In this document: piece after piece, positions 39,483-50,266 of the stretch
How positions within the stretch are numbered: the stretch's first letter is position 1
How the letters are laid out: every line of letters begins with the position of its first letter
NCBI GenBank assembly: GCA_025765615.1
Contig: JAIVFJ010000060.1
Coordinates: forward strand, 264,259 to 328,258
DNA: 64,000 nucleotides
Reading direction: 5' to 3'
Origin: Zopfochytrium polystomum
Lineage: Eukaryota > Chytridiomycota > Chytridiomycetes > Chytridiales > Chytridiaceae
Translations under genes and position numbers: made by a program
The notes under the pieces: model-generated
What the model saw: only the letters and a program-made list of their open reading frames with translations
Told to the model about the DNA's origin: nothing
The model's database searches: none

Positions 39483-42400
39483 TCACAGACCGGCGTTGTC
39501 ATAGAGTTCGTTCTTTCGCCTCCAAAACTCTTCGCCGTCAATCTCACCGTCCATTAGCAGCGCCTCGAGCTTCTCGATCCGCTCCTCCAGCGTGAGCCCT
39601 GGGACAACAGGCGCGGGTGCAGGAGCCGGAGCCGGCGTCGGGGTCGGAGCCGCCATCCCCATCACACACGACAGCGGGAACAGACCCTCGTTGCGCGTCG
39701 TCAGATTGATCCCGAACCCAAACCCGTCGCTCCACGCGGTCCGCACAAACAGCAGGTCACCCACGGACACTGCGAGGTCGTCGTGCAGTTCCGGTTGGAA
39801 CCCCGTCGTCGCCGTCATCTGCCGGTTCGCCAGCCACGGCAGCTCCAGCGGCTCAGCAGCAGGGGCCGTTGCCGCCGCCGCCGCGGAATCAGGGGGCGAG
39901 ACGGCGGCAGCAGCCGCACGCACTGTTGCGGCCGCCCTCACTGTCGCCCCGCGCGACACCGTTTGGCGGGATCGCCGGCTGGTGACGCGCCTTGGCGGGA
40001 CAAGCACCTGGTCGCTCGAGGTGCTGCCCTGGGACTGGGACTGGGCCGGGTCGGTCCCAGCGCAATCCGCCGATGCGACAGCAGCGGCAGCAGTCGAGGT
40101 TTCTGGCGTAACAGGTTCTGCGGTGGTGCTGACCGGCGCTTCTGCCACCGCTGCAGCTTCCTCAAACAAGGGCGGAGGGGCCTCTACCGCCACGGCCGCC
40201 ACCTGTGGCTCCCACATCAACGTTGCTGGAGCAGCTGTAGCAGCAATCGATTCAAAAGCGGGCAGGGCGTCATGCTCAACAGGTGGCGGGTCGGCATGTG
40301 CAACGACTTCCGATGCTGGCTCCGGCTCTGGCGGGACGGTGGCGACAGCTGCGTCCAACGATGCCCCGCGTGGGGCGAAACCCCCATCAAACGGAGGAGG
40401 AAGATCGTCAACGGGTGCAGCCGAAGCAGCCGCTTCAGGAGCCGCCGCGGCAGAGACGGCGGCGAGAGATGCTCCACGAGGAGCAAACTCGCCGTCAAAT
40501 GGCGGCGGCAGGTCAGCATCGGGACCCGGCAAGTCCGTACTCTGTGTAGGGGCGGCGGCTGCAGCAAGAGAAGCGCCACGTGGTGCAAATCCTCCGTCAA
40601 AAGGAGGGGGAAGGTCCGCATCTTCCCCTGCTGGCGGCGGGCCAGCCAGCGCCACATCTCCTTCGACGAGGTCCCTAACGACAACAGACGGAGAAGCAGT
40701 AGATGGTGGAGGCGGCGACGGTGGCGTCTGGTCAAGGGAAGCCGTGCGAGCTGGAGGCGCCGAATCATCTGCAGAGTGGAGGGAAGGAGGCGGTGGAGAC
40801 GAAGATGATAGTGACTCTCCGGCCAACGAATGAACTTGCGGCGTTTGCGCCCCATCCACAACCGAGGAGGGTGCCAGGGAGGCACCTCGCGGTGAAATTC
40901 TTTCTGTCGATAATGAAGGAGACGGAGGGGCAGCATTCGCCACAGCCAGGGAAGCCGTCCTCGGGGCATATTCCTCATAAGGCAACGGCCCAGTCCCTTG
41001 CGGGACGGGTGGAGGCGGTGAAACATCCAAATGATCGCTGACAATTGTGTAAGAGGGTAAGTCGTTCAGCTCTTCCGCTGACGTGGCAAGGTACGCATTG
41101 ATGTCACTGTTCACTTCGCCGGCTTTCGCGGGCTGTCCATCCGCGCTCGGTGCATCTGGTGGGGGTGGGGGAGATGCGACAAAGTTGAAATCCGGAGGGG
41201 CAGGTGGCCTGTCGCTCGCTCCCGGGAATAGGGACGCTTGAGGTGGAGCACGCTGCTGTGGGTGCGGTTGCTGCTCACGTTGAGCGAGAACCTCTGCACG
41301 TTCCTGAAGCATTCGAGCACGTTCACGTTCCATTTTGCCCATTGGAAGAGGAGGCGGTGGAGACGATGGAGCAAGGGACGGTGAGCGGTACCCAATAGAG
41401 TTGCCCGCAGCTGAGCCTGGTGAAAGGATTGAGGCATCGTCTGAAATATGATGAGATCCCGAGACTGAAGACGGAGCGATGGACGGTGCCTTGTTCTTTT
41501 CCTTTTTCTTCTTGATGACGCCAGAGCCAGAGTGTACAACGTTTACGAACGGCAGCCTTGACATGATTCCGTCGATAAGAACATTTACTGATCGAGTCGG
41601 TTTGTATTCGACCTTGATGCGGATTTCGTGTGTGACCAACGCCGAACCGCCGAAAGCTTTCAGGAGCGGCAAAACGTTGGGAGAAACGGCGCGTTGGTCC
41701 AGGTCCGGAGTCGCTGCCGCTGTGGGAATCTCAAGCGTGTACGTAACCTGTTCATCTTTGGTTCCAGGAACCAAGTTGGCGACATCCGCCATCCGAAACA
41801 CTTTTGTCAAGACGTTCTCTCTGACTATCGGTGCCTTTCCAGGCTCCTCGTAAGTAAAAACTTCCACCACTGAGAACTGCAGGGACTTGAAAACCAAAGG
41901 ATTCCCGAACGTATTGAGCTTGATTGTGGCGGCAGCGCTTGGGTCTCCGATATGGACAATTGCTGGAATAGTCAACTGGTAGTCGACCATACCTAGACAC
42001 AAAACAAGTCAGTGGTACACCCGAAAAATGCGGGTTTCATCTTCGTACCGTCAACCATGGGTCCCTCCAGGATTTCCGGCTCGAGTCTCTCAAAGAGCTG
42101 GCCCCTGCGAAGAGTGATCTCTTTCCTGGCTACGACAGGCGGTACTTTTGGGCGGCGCATGACGGCATAAAGCACGTACGTAATATCCTTTGACGTGGAG
42201 GAAACTGTTGGATCGGTGACGGTTGGCGGAACCATCTTGTTAACATCTACTTGAACATTGACCGTGGTTCTGTACGTGATCAAGGATCGTTTAGTTGGAC
42301 AGTCGAAAAATGGTAGACACGCGATAAAGAGCGCCACCCGTTCTGTTCTCACGAAAAGTGCTGGGCGGTTTGCTGAGGCAAGCAGGGGAGAGACGGGGTC

Positions 42401-43366
42401 CAGAAAAGCCAAGCGCAACACTCACTGTCCGGGCGGCAGATCGACGGGATTCTGTGGAGAGTATATCATCTTCACGGACTTGTGCAGTGGATGCTTGTGA
42501 ATGAGACCCGCCGCCGAATTCGACTCCGGGTCGAAGGAGGCCGCAGCTCCAGATCGCAGGGTTAGAGGGCCCTGACCGACAAAGAGAACCACGGACACGT
42601 GGGCCGACGACACGTAGGCAAAGTCACTCTTGTCGTTTGGAGTGGAGAAAGTGAGCGCGGCCGAGAAGGCCGAGTCATTGTAGCCGATGACAACAAAGCC
42701 GTTCGGGTTTGGATTCCGAGGTGAAGGGGCCGGCGCCACAATGTCCAAGGAGACTGGGACTGTACCACTGCTGGCTGCAATGGCGGAAGTCGAAGATGCA
42801 GCGGCTGCAGAGGAGGACGAGGAGGAGGATGAGGAGGAGGAAGACTGCGAAGCTTGGGGAACTGGCGGTGAGGAGGTTGAGGCGTAGGCTGAAGAGGAGC
42901 CAACGGCCGACGGCGCATTCTTGAATGGCAATGAGTTGGAGGAGGAATATACGGCGGCGGAAGAAGACGAGGACGATGGCGAGGGAAGGTTGTTTGCAGC
43001 GGTCGAGGATCGGGCGTTGGAGACCGAAAACGACGACGAGGTCGTGGATGATGGCGACAAGGGCGGTCGTGGGAGGGATGCCGAGGACGCGAGCTTTGGT
43101 GAAGACGACGACGAGGGGGAGGATGCTGAGGAGGAGGAGGAGGAGGATGACGCTGATGATGATGATGATGATGCGAACGAGGCTGCGGTTGCAGAAGATG
43201 CGGATGACGAGACGGTCAGTGTGGGGGAAAGGAACGATCGGCCGCGCCCGCCACCGCTGCCGCTGGCGCTGCTGCTGCTGCTGGTGCTGCTGCTGCCAGC
43301 GCTCTTGCTGCTGCTAGACGACGAGGTCGACGACACGGTCGTGGCCGCCTTCAGTCGCTGGAACAT
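39483..43366 (-). CDS. Alpha-arrestin-like protein with SH3 and C-terminal SHOCT-like domain
   Basis: Three phase-consistent exons: 43366-42426, 42269-42049 and 41992-39483. They give 1223 residues. The N-terminal ~215 residues are Ser/Ala-rich disorder. An arrestin-like beta sandwich spans ~225-560: VPVSLDIVAP, then ITYVLYAVMRR in exon 2 and YQLTIPAIVHIG in exon 3. A long Pro/Ala-rich tail carries a repeated DLPPPFDGGFAPRGASL-type unit three times plus single APRTASL and SPRGASL copies. An SH3 domain follows at ~1112-1163 (FQPELHDDLAVSVGDLL ... EGLFPLSCV). The last ~35 residues (LEERIEKLEALLMDGEIDG then EFWRRKNEL) resemble a SHOCT domain. Alpha-arrestins recruit ubiquitin ligases to membrane cargo; LPSY and LPYEEY are possible PY-like sites. 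Membrane-traffic adaptor function is inferred. Confidence 0.7.
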
Positions 43367-44657
43367 CTCTCCGCCTTGCCTCCCAGTCTGTCTGACGGTT
43401 TGTCTGCCTGCCTGATGCCTGCTTGTCTGTTGTGTGTGGGTCGTGGTGTCTGTCTGCGTGGTGTGTGTGTGTGTGTGGGTGGGTGGGTGGATGTTCCCCT
43501 TATAGTATTATTTATTTTTATTTTTGTTGGTTTGGTTGCTGCAGAATTCGCAGAACAGAAAATACACTGTGGAAGACACGCAACCTCGCTCGCTCTGTCT
43601 GTCTGTCTGTCTCTGTCTCTGTCTCTGTCTCTGTGTCACCCCTGCTGCTGCTGAGTGGGTGAGAAAATTCTGACGATTGTCTTCACCAGGCTCACACGCA
43701 CTGTCTCGGACGATCACACATGCCACACACACTCTCACTCCATTCCTCTCTCTCTCTCTCACCCTCCCTCCCTGTCTCTTGCTATCTGGAACGGCGAACA
43801 CAACTCACCCACAGTCTCTCCAAGAATAACCAATGGGAGGGTCGTGGGGGGTGTTGGGTTGGGTGGGTGGGTGGACCATGGTGGTAGTTGTGGTTTGGTG
43901 GCGGCGGCGTTGTTGGGTCGATTCATCTACACTTTTTACAAGGCGGCCGGCGCGGCGATTCGAATGAACACGAATTCAATGGACCAGGAATCAGGCTAAA
44001 AATTCCCAGTCCGCTCAGAAAAGGCGAAACTCTGCCATTTTCCAACATTTCTCGATTCAACTTTGCAGGCTTTCAGGGCGACGACACCAAGGTGATACGC
44101 TGAATGAGCTGACTCCAAAGCGTATCTGTAAGTTAGTTCTCCAAAAAACAATTTACAAGTGAAGCTTGAAAGGCTGACAGATAAGTGAAATAGAATGTGT
44201 GAGTTGGCGTGTGTGGTGACTGGCAATTTGACGACAAAGGGGTCTTGGAGAAACAGGGATGACTGTGCAAGCAGGTGCAAAGTGTTGGAGTTTGATTCCC
44301 CGCTGGCGTTTTCCTTTTTGAAAAGCTTGAGCTGGGTTAGAACGTGCCTTTATTAAATCTGCAAAGATGCCTTGGCTTTCTTATTGTTTCAGCAATTCGT
44401 GCAGATGCTTTAGTTTGTAACTTAATTCCTCTGTAAGGCCCAACATTCGATGATTCGATGCCGGCTGGGTCCAACAACAAAATACCATTAAATTCAGTCC
44501 TTAGAAAAGAAATATTTTTGTAATAATGAAATAACTATGACTCATTGAAGTTCCTGCTCCCCCAACCACACTAATACCAGCGCCACCACCAACAAGACAA
44601 CAACAACAACAACGAGAACATCAGCAAAACAACAATAACAACGAATGCGAGTACAGA

Positions 44658-44746
<89 letters not shown>

Positions 44747-45072
44747 AGACACAGGGATAGATTATTGGCCCAGGCCAGGTGGGCTGGCAGTCCCACTTGA
44801 ACCTTGTGAGTCTTGTGCAGCTCAAAGTGGCACACACCTTTGGGTCTCGAAGTCAACATCCTTGTTCCCTGTGTCCCATGCAGGGAACCTTTCTTCTTCT
44901 TCTTCTTCATCTTCTTTCCTTCTTCTTCTTTCCTTCTAATTTTTGTGTCCACTGTCCCGTTGCAGTCAGTCCATCTGTCAGTCAGTCAGTCAGTCAGTGC
45001 CCACTCCCCTATTGCACCCCAACGAAAGGTATGTACAATGAATACCACCAGTGTCCACCACCCACCCACCGG

Positions 45073-45108
<36 letters not shown>

Positions 45109-45345
45109 GGTGGGGAGGGTGACGTCACCCTGCGTGAGAACAAACTAACTGAACGGGGGTTTTCCGATTGAGGTGTGGGAGAGTGCGGGTTTTGGTTGTG
45201 GTTGTTCATTGACTGACTGACTGATTGGTTGGTTGGTGGTGAAGATGATGATGATGATGATGATGCATCGGCCAATGGGAGAGGCCCATCTCGAAGAAAG
45301 AGAGATTTGGTTCTGTCCGTCCAGTCTCTCTCTGTCTCTCTCTCT

Positions 45346-45376
<31 letters not shown>

Positions 45377-45524
45377 TCGCTCACAAACACACACACACAC
45401 ACACATTCTCTCTCTCTCACTCTCACTCTCTCTCTCTCCCGAAACCATTTTTCACTGATCAGCCCGCCTCGCTCTCAAACAACAACACCAACAACAACAT
45501 CAACCGCAACAACCCTCCAGCAGC
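43367..45524. other. Divergent intergenic region
   Basis: These 2.16 kb separate the start codons of the arrestin-like gene and LEU2. They contain a GTGT/GGGT run near 43459-43490, CTGT/CTCTGT repeats near 43597-43635, an A+T-richer stretch at ~44100-44560, a long (AC)n tract, and GA and CT/GTCT tracts from ~45078 to 45440. The last ~80 bp before LEU2 are CAA-rich, as is common for 5' leaders. No gene is supported. Confidence 0.5.
44661..44741 (+). repeat. (AC)n microsatellite
   Basis: About 40 uninterrupted AC units followed by AGACAC variants, in the intergenic region upstream of LEU2. Confidence 0.95.
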
Positions 45525-47366
45525 ATGTCCTCGTCGTCCTCCTCATCCGCTCCCTCCGTCATCGTGCTCCTCGGCGGCGACGGCGTCGGCCCCGAAGTCG
45601 TCGCTGAGGCCAAAAAGGTGCTCGTTGCCGTCGCAGAGGCTTCGCCGCGCGTCGCAAAAGACTCGCTGCGCTTCGAGGACCACCTCATGGGCGGATGCGC
45701 CATCGACGCTACAGGTAGGGTAAATCACACGCACACACGCACACACGCTCGCACACACGCACGCACGCACGCACGCGCGCACCCTTGCAATTCTGGGCCC
45801 TTGCCGTCCCTCCCTCTTGTTGTTGTTTCCGTGGTCTCTCTCCCTGGGCGTCTCGCCCTTTTTTCCTTCCTTTTCAATTCCTTCCTTTATCTCTTTATGT
45901 TCTTGCCCTCGTGCGTGCATCTGTTTCATCGCGCTGCTTTCATCGCCATCACCATCATCATCATCATCATCATCGTCATCGTCTTCATCTTCATCTACCC
46001 ATTCCCGCCCCGCGGCTTGCCGCCTGCGCCGATTCACGTGCAGCCGTGCAGCCCACTACCAGGTGTTGGTGATGACCACTCGCTGCCCGCTGGATCGACT
46101 TGTCGGTTTGCCGCGGAAACCCGACGGACGAACGGGCCGCCACATTTTGCAAAACTGACGGAAAACGCTCTCAAGGAGTCTGCCACATTCACACACATGC
46201 TTGAACCAAACACACTGCCCTCACAAACACCCTTCTTTCCCTTTTTCTTTTGACCGCCCTGTCTAACTAACGCCTTTCTCTCCCCTCCCGCCCTTCTGTT
46301 CAACGCACGTTGCACAGGCGTTCCACTGCCGGCCTCGACCCTCTCCGCATGCAAGTCGGCGGCGGCCATCCTCCTCGGCGCCGTGGGCGGCCCCCAGTGG
46401 CCGCGCAAGATTGCGAACGCGGACGGCACGACGACACTCACGCCGCGGCCCGAGCAGGGCCTGCTGGAGCTTCGCAAGGCGCTCGACCTGTTCGCCAACC
46501 TTCGCCCGTGCATTTTCCCTTCCCGCTCTTTGCTCGACCTCTCGCCGCTCAAGCGCGAAAAGGTGGACGGCGCGGCTTTCACGATCGTGCGCGAGCTGAC
46601 AGGCGGCATCTACTTTGGCGAGCGGGTCGAGGCGGACCACCCTGACGCGCTGCGGGCGGACCCCAGCAACCCGACCGCCTGGGACAAGATGTCGTACTCG
46701 GTCGAGGAGGTGCGCCGCATAGCGCGCGTGGCGGGCGAGATGGCGGTACTGACGACGCCGCCCGCAACGGTCACGTCGATCGACAAGGCGAACGTGCTGG
46801 CGACGTCGCGGCTGTGGCGCCGCGTCGTCACCGAGACGCTGGCGGCCGAGTTCCAGGGCGTCACGGTGCAGCACCAGCTCGTCGACTCTGCGGCCATGCT
46901 GATGATCAAGGACCCGCGCGCGCTCAACGGCGTGGTCGTGACGGAGAACATGTTTGGCGACATTCTGTCCGACGAGGCCAGCGTGATTCCGGGGTCCCTC
47001 GGCCTCCTGCCGTCGGCCAGCCTGAACGGCTGGCCGCGTCCGCGCGGCGCTGCGGCTGCGGCGTCGGCGTCGTCAAAGCCGACCGTCGGCTTGTACGAGC
47101 CGATCCACGGGTCAGCGCCGGACATTGCCGGGCAGGGGATTGCGAACCCGATCGGCACTATCCTGTCGGCGGCGCTGCTGCTGCGGTACTCGCTGGGGCT
47201 TGAGCAGGACGCGCGGGCGGTGGAGGACGCGGTGCGCAAGGTGCTGGACGACGCCAAGGACGGTGGGCGCGGGCTGCGCACGCGCGACCTCGGCGGCCTC
47301 GCGACGACGCGCGAGGTCGGCGACGCGGTCGTGGAGGAGCTCCGCAAGATTCTTGTAGGCGCGTGA
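45525..47366 (+). CDS. LEU2: 3-isopropylmalate dehydrogenase
   Basis: Two exons, 45525-45714 and 46318-47366, are joined in phase 1 across a 603-bp intron rich in AC repeats. They give 412 residues. The enzyme oxidatively decarboxylates 3-isopropylmalate with NAD in leucine biosynthesis. The sequence has the family features in order: [14 protein letters not shown] at the N-terminus, [30 protein letters not shown], the D-rich metal site in [18 protein letters not shown], and [21 protein letters not shown] near the C-terminus. Length and motifs are normal, with a small Ala/Ser-rich insertion before PTVGLYEP. The Ser-rich start ([11 protein letters not shown]) is not a clear mitochondrial signal, so the cytosol is likely. 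An AATAAA near 47681 could serve polyadenylation. Leucine prototrophy of the organism follows from an intact enzyme. Confidence 0.95.
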
Positions 47367-47929
47367 AGTAGGAAGGAAAGGTTCGATGGGCTGCTCGCTC
47401 ACGAAAAGACTGAACACACACGCACGCACACGCACACACATGAACACTCACTCACTCAGTCCCTCCCCTCCCATCCAACCCCTTCCGGACCTACTCGCAC
47501 GCGCTCCAGCACTGCTCGCTCACCAGTCTCGGCGCCGACGGAGTATTGTTCTATTGTTGTTAGTTGTTTCCTTTTTTTTTTTCCACACTCAATCTGCCTT
47601 TTCGCGTGCCACTGTAGTTGTCATTGCTTTCTTTTGTTGTTTGGCTGTTTTTCGTTTCTTCGCGGGTTTTCAGGGTGGGAATAAAGCAGGAACACCACAT
47701 TCATCCATGGACGTGAGTGCAGCACGCACGCACTCACACCGAACCCAACTGGGGAACAAACAGAAAAAATTCACACTTGCTATCACTTTCAGGTTTCTCG
47801 AAAGGGAAGAAACCCCATTGTCTGGTAGGCAGAGTATGCGGAAATCCAATTACTCTGAATTTCCATTTCCTCTGTATTCAGAGTGTTTGCCAAACAGGGC
47901 AAGGCGGCTGCCGGGATCTCCATCAATGG
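47367..47929. other. 3' flank of LEU2
   Basis: Contains short AC-type repeats near 47413-47456 and a pyrimidine-rich segment, then AATAAA near 47681. Composition becomes less GC-rich toward the mobile region. No gene is seen. Confidence 0.45.
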
Positions 47930-48110
47930 CTTGCTCTCCCCATGCGCATAACCGTGCGCCTCATGCATGATGGTGAACAGGCCGAAGGAGAAGCATTTGG
48001 CGTTGACTGCAGGGCTGAGTTCAACATTTTTCAAGGCTGCTGTATGTGGACTTGGTAGGAAGAGACTTTGGTTTAACTGAGCGGAACTATCAAATCAATC
48101 TAGGAAAATA
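47930..48110 (+). pseudogene. Broken fragment of a TIR-receptor gene
   Basis: This stretch matches 61205-61400 of the TIR-ankyrin-kinase gene. It shares the TIR-end coding segment (VRLMHDGEQAEGEAF here, VRLMQQGEQAEGEAF there), a shortened version of the intron, and the following exon start with GACTTTGGTTTAACTGAG. The intron is represented by ~22 bp instead of 51, so the piece is a DNA-level duplicate, not a clean retrocopy. Frames are broken and no TIR core remains upstream. It lies about 13 kb from the intact gene, on the far side of the transposon cluster. Confidence 0.75.
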
Positions 48111-48714
48111 AGAGTGTCACTGGTTCAGTTGCTAAAATGCCACTGAGTTGCAGTGATGATGTCTCTTCAAGCTGCACCGTTGAAGCAGAAGCTTTAATTT
48201 TTTTTTGTTTCCCACTACCCATCTTCTCCGGCGTGACGGTGTTCAAAAATCGTGAGTTTTCAAGCCAAAGTCAGTAACCTCTCAAGAAACCAAAAAAATC
48301 AAAGATATATTGGGTTACGAGGCCGCATGGCCAGCTCTTCCACGTCAGTATGCGCCAAAATATGAATATGAAAAAATAAAAATTCTGGTCCACATCCTCA
48401 CTGCCATTTGTGATGCTTTCTGCTTTCCCCTTGATTTCCTTTTCTTTTTTTTTATTCCCCCCATCATTGTGCACCTGGGTCAAGGCTTCGAGCTTGGTTC
48501 AAACGCATCGCCATTTCCTCTTCCATACCTACAAAAAAAAAACATAAATTGTTTTTAGTCTCAGCATTCCCCAGTTTACAGGTTTAAAGGACTTGTTGTT
48601 GGGACCCAGCTGGTGCCGCGCAGTGCGCATTGCGTGACCTGAGCCTCGCGGGAGGGGTCCAATTACACGTTTAGAAAAAATGCGGAGCTTGCCGTAAGCT
48701 AAGGTGCCTCCGCT
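48111..48714. other. A+T-rich spacer in the mobile region
   Basis: About 600 bp with no coding potential that I can support. A short GC-rich patch (48606-48660) interrupts it; it has no tRNA or rRNA signature that I recognise. Confidence 0.4.
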
Positions 48715-49116
48715 GTAAACAGTCTACTCTGAGTGAGTGAGTGGAAGGAGTGAACATGTGTGTTTGTGGGTGGTCCTTCTCCCCAATTTGGAGAGAAAGA
48801 GAAAAAACTCTATCATGAATTATTGATACATAATGATAATATGCATGCTGTAATATCTGCTAGGCAAGTGTGACTGGCAGGGGGTAAAAACCTCTCCTAT
48901 ATTATCTAATTGAGCAGAGGAGGAGGAAAACTGTTGACACTGGGTTTCTGTTCCACTTAATACTCGAAGTATTTGTCATCAGCGCAAGCCAGCGCCCAGG
49001 TCTGCATTGGTGGTGGCTCGCTCTCCCATGGGCATTGTGAGAATGATAACTGACAGTCACAATAGGTTCAGGTCCGTCTTGTGCCTCTTGCTGCTAGCCA
49101 GTCAGTTCTGCCTAAC
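48715..49116 (-). repeat. Solo arm of the foldback element
   Basis: Both ends of the arm are present: GTAAACAGTCTACTCTGAGT at one side and CCAGTCAGTTCTGCCTAAC at the other. It is colinear with the right arm at 17111-17516, with scattered substitutions and a small deletion near its start (the GAAGTGGAGAT segment is missing). No partner arm is found nearby, so it is a solo or truncated copy. Confidence 0.8.
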
Positions 49117-50266
49117 ATCCGCAGACTTGCTAAAAGGCATGTGCACTCGACTCAAAGCTGGGCAAAAGCATAACACCAGTTGGATTCGAACCCTGCCACT
49201 TAGCGCTTGCGCACAGTGTGAGTTGAACGTCCTGCCTCAGCAGTTGGGTACGTGTACAGCAGGCTTCGCAAGGTTGTCCTCTGTTCACAGACAGAGGTTC
49301 GGTTTGATGAAATTGGCAGATGTAAAATGCGTCTTCAGGTGTGTTAAGTCCCAGGGATACGCACGGACCAGAGAAACACAAGAACTTGAGCAGTGAAAGA
49401 GCAGAGGTTGACAGTGCTGATGCTAAAGAGCAGGAACTAAAACTGAAGAAGAAAGACTTTGGCAGGTGAAAATTGTTATGAGAATAGGGAGAGAGGAAGA
49501 AGAGAGTATGAAAGAACGCAAAAGAGTAGGTATTTTGATATAGATAGTGAGGAGACAGAGAGAGAAAACCTTGACAGGTATTTGGAAAAAGATAACAAGA
49601 TGTGTAAATGACAGCACAGGCAAAGAGGAGGAGAGAGTGAGTTGAATGGGTATTTTTGCTGAATTTTAGGACCAAAATTGGTGAAGGGGTGAGGTTTGGC
49701 AGGGTGTGGGAAAAGAAAAATTACAACAATTAGAAAAACACGAAAACACGAACTCCATTGAAGGGGTATGAGGAAGACACCAACCAAAAAGGGAAGGGAG
49801 AAACATTCAAAAACAGAAAAAAAGGAGAAGAGCGACACCAGAAATTTTTGGAAAGGATAAAAAGAAATCCGAAAACAATTAGAAAAGTGAGAAAGGATTG
49901 CGCAGCCAATAACTCCACGAAATCAAATGCCCCCACCATGAAGCTTTGAGAAGTGGTAGGGAATTGATAGACCTTTCCAATGAGCTAAAAAGCAAGCAAA
50001 TCTGTTCAGAATTCAGTCAGGGACAGGCACACAAAGTGGGGAAATTGTCACTAATTGATAGGTGGCAGTTCACCCCTGCTGTGACCCCTAAAACATCGAG
50101 TTTGGCCCTGGTTCGTGGCCTCGTCACATCTGAACGAGTAGAGTTAGCCAGCTGAAATCTTGCATGCAGAGAGATGATTGTAAGAACGACTGATCCCAAA
50201 AGGGCATCCTGAAAAATGAATCCCCCAAATTTTTGGACCCCACTGCAAATGTGCCAGTCCAGGTAA
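49117..50266. other. Spacer between the solo arm and the Helitron remnant
   Basis: About 1.15 kb, A-rich from ~49420. It shows no recognisable coding sequence. A 5'-truncated part of the Helitron may begin here, but no Rep motif can be read before ~50267. Confidence 0.4.

Noticed and set aside
39592..40833. A 413-codon plus-strand frame opposite the arrestin-like tail.
   Set aside because: It is the antisense of a Pro/Ala-rich coding region with GC-biased third positions; it contains no domain, while the minus frame contains arrestin and SH3.
49185..49260. Possible minus-strand tRNA: GGATTCGAACC at ~49192 is the reverse complement of a perfect B box.
   Set aside because: The T-stem next to the loop pairs poorly, no good A box lies at the right distance and no acceptor stem closes. 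It may be a tRNA-derived scrap, but it is not a gene.
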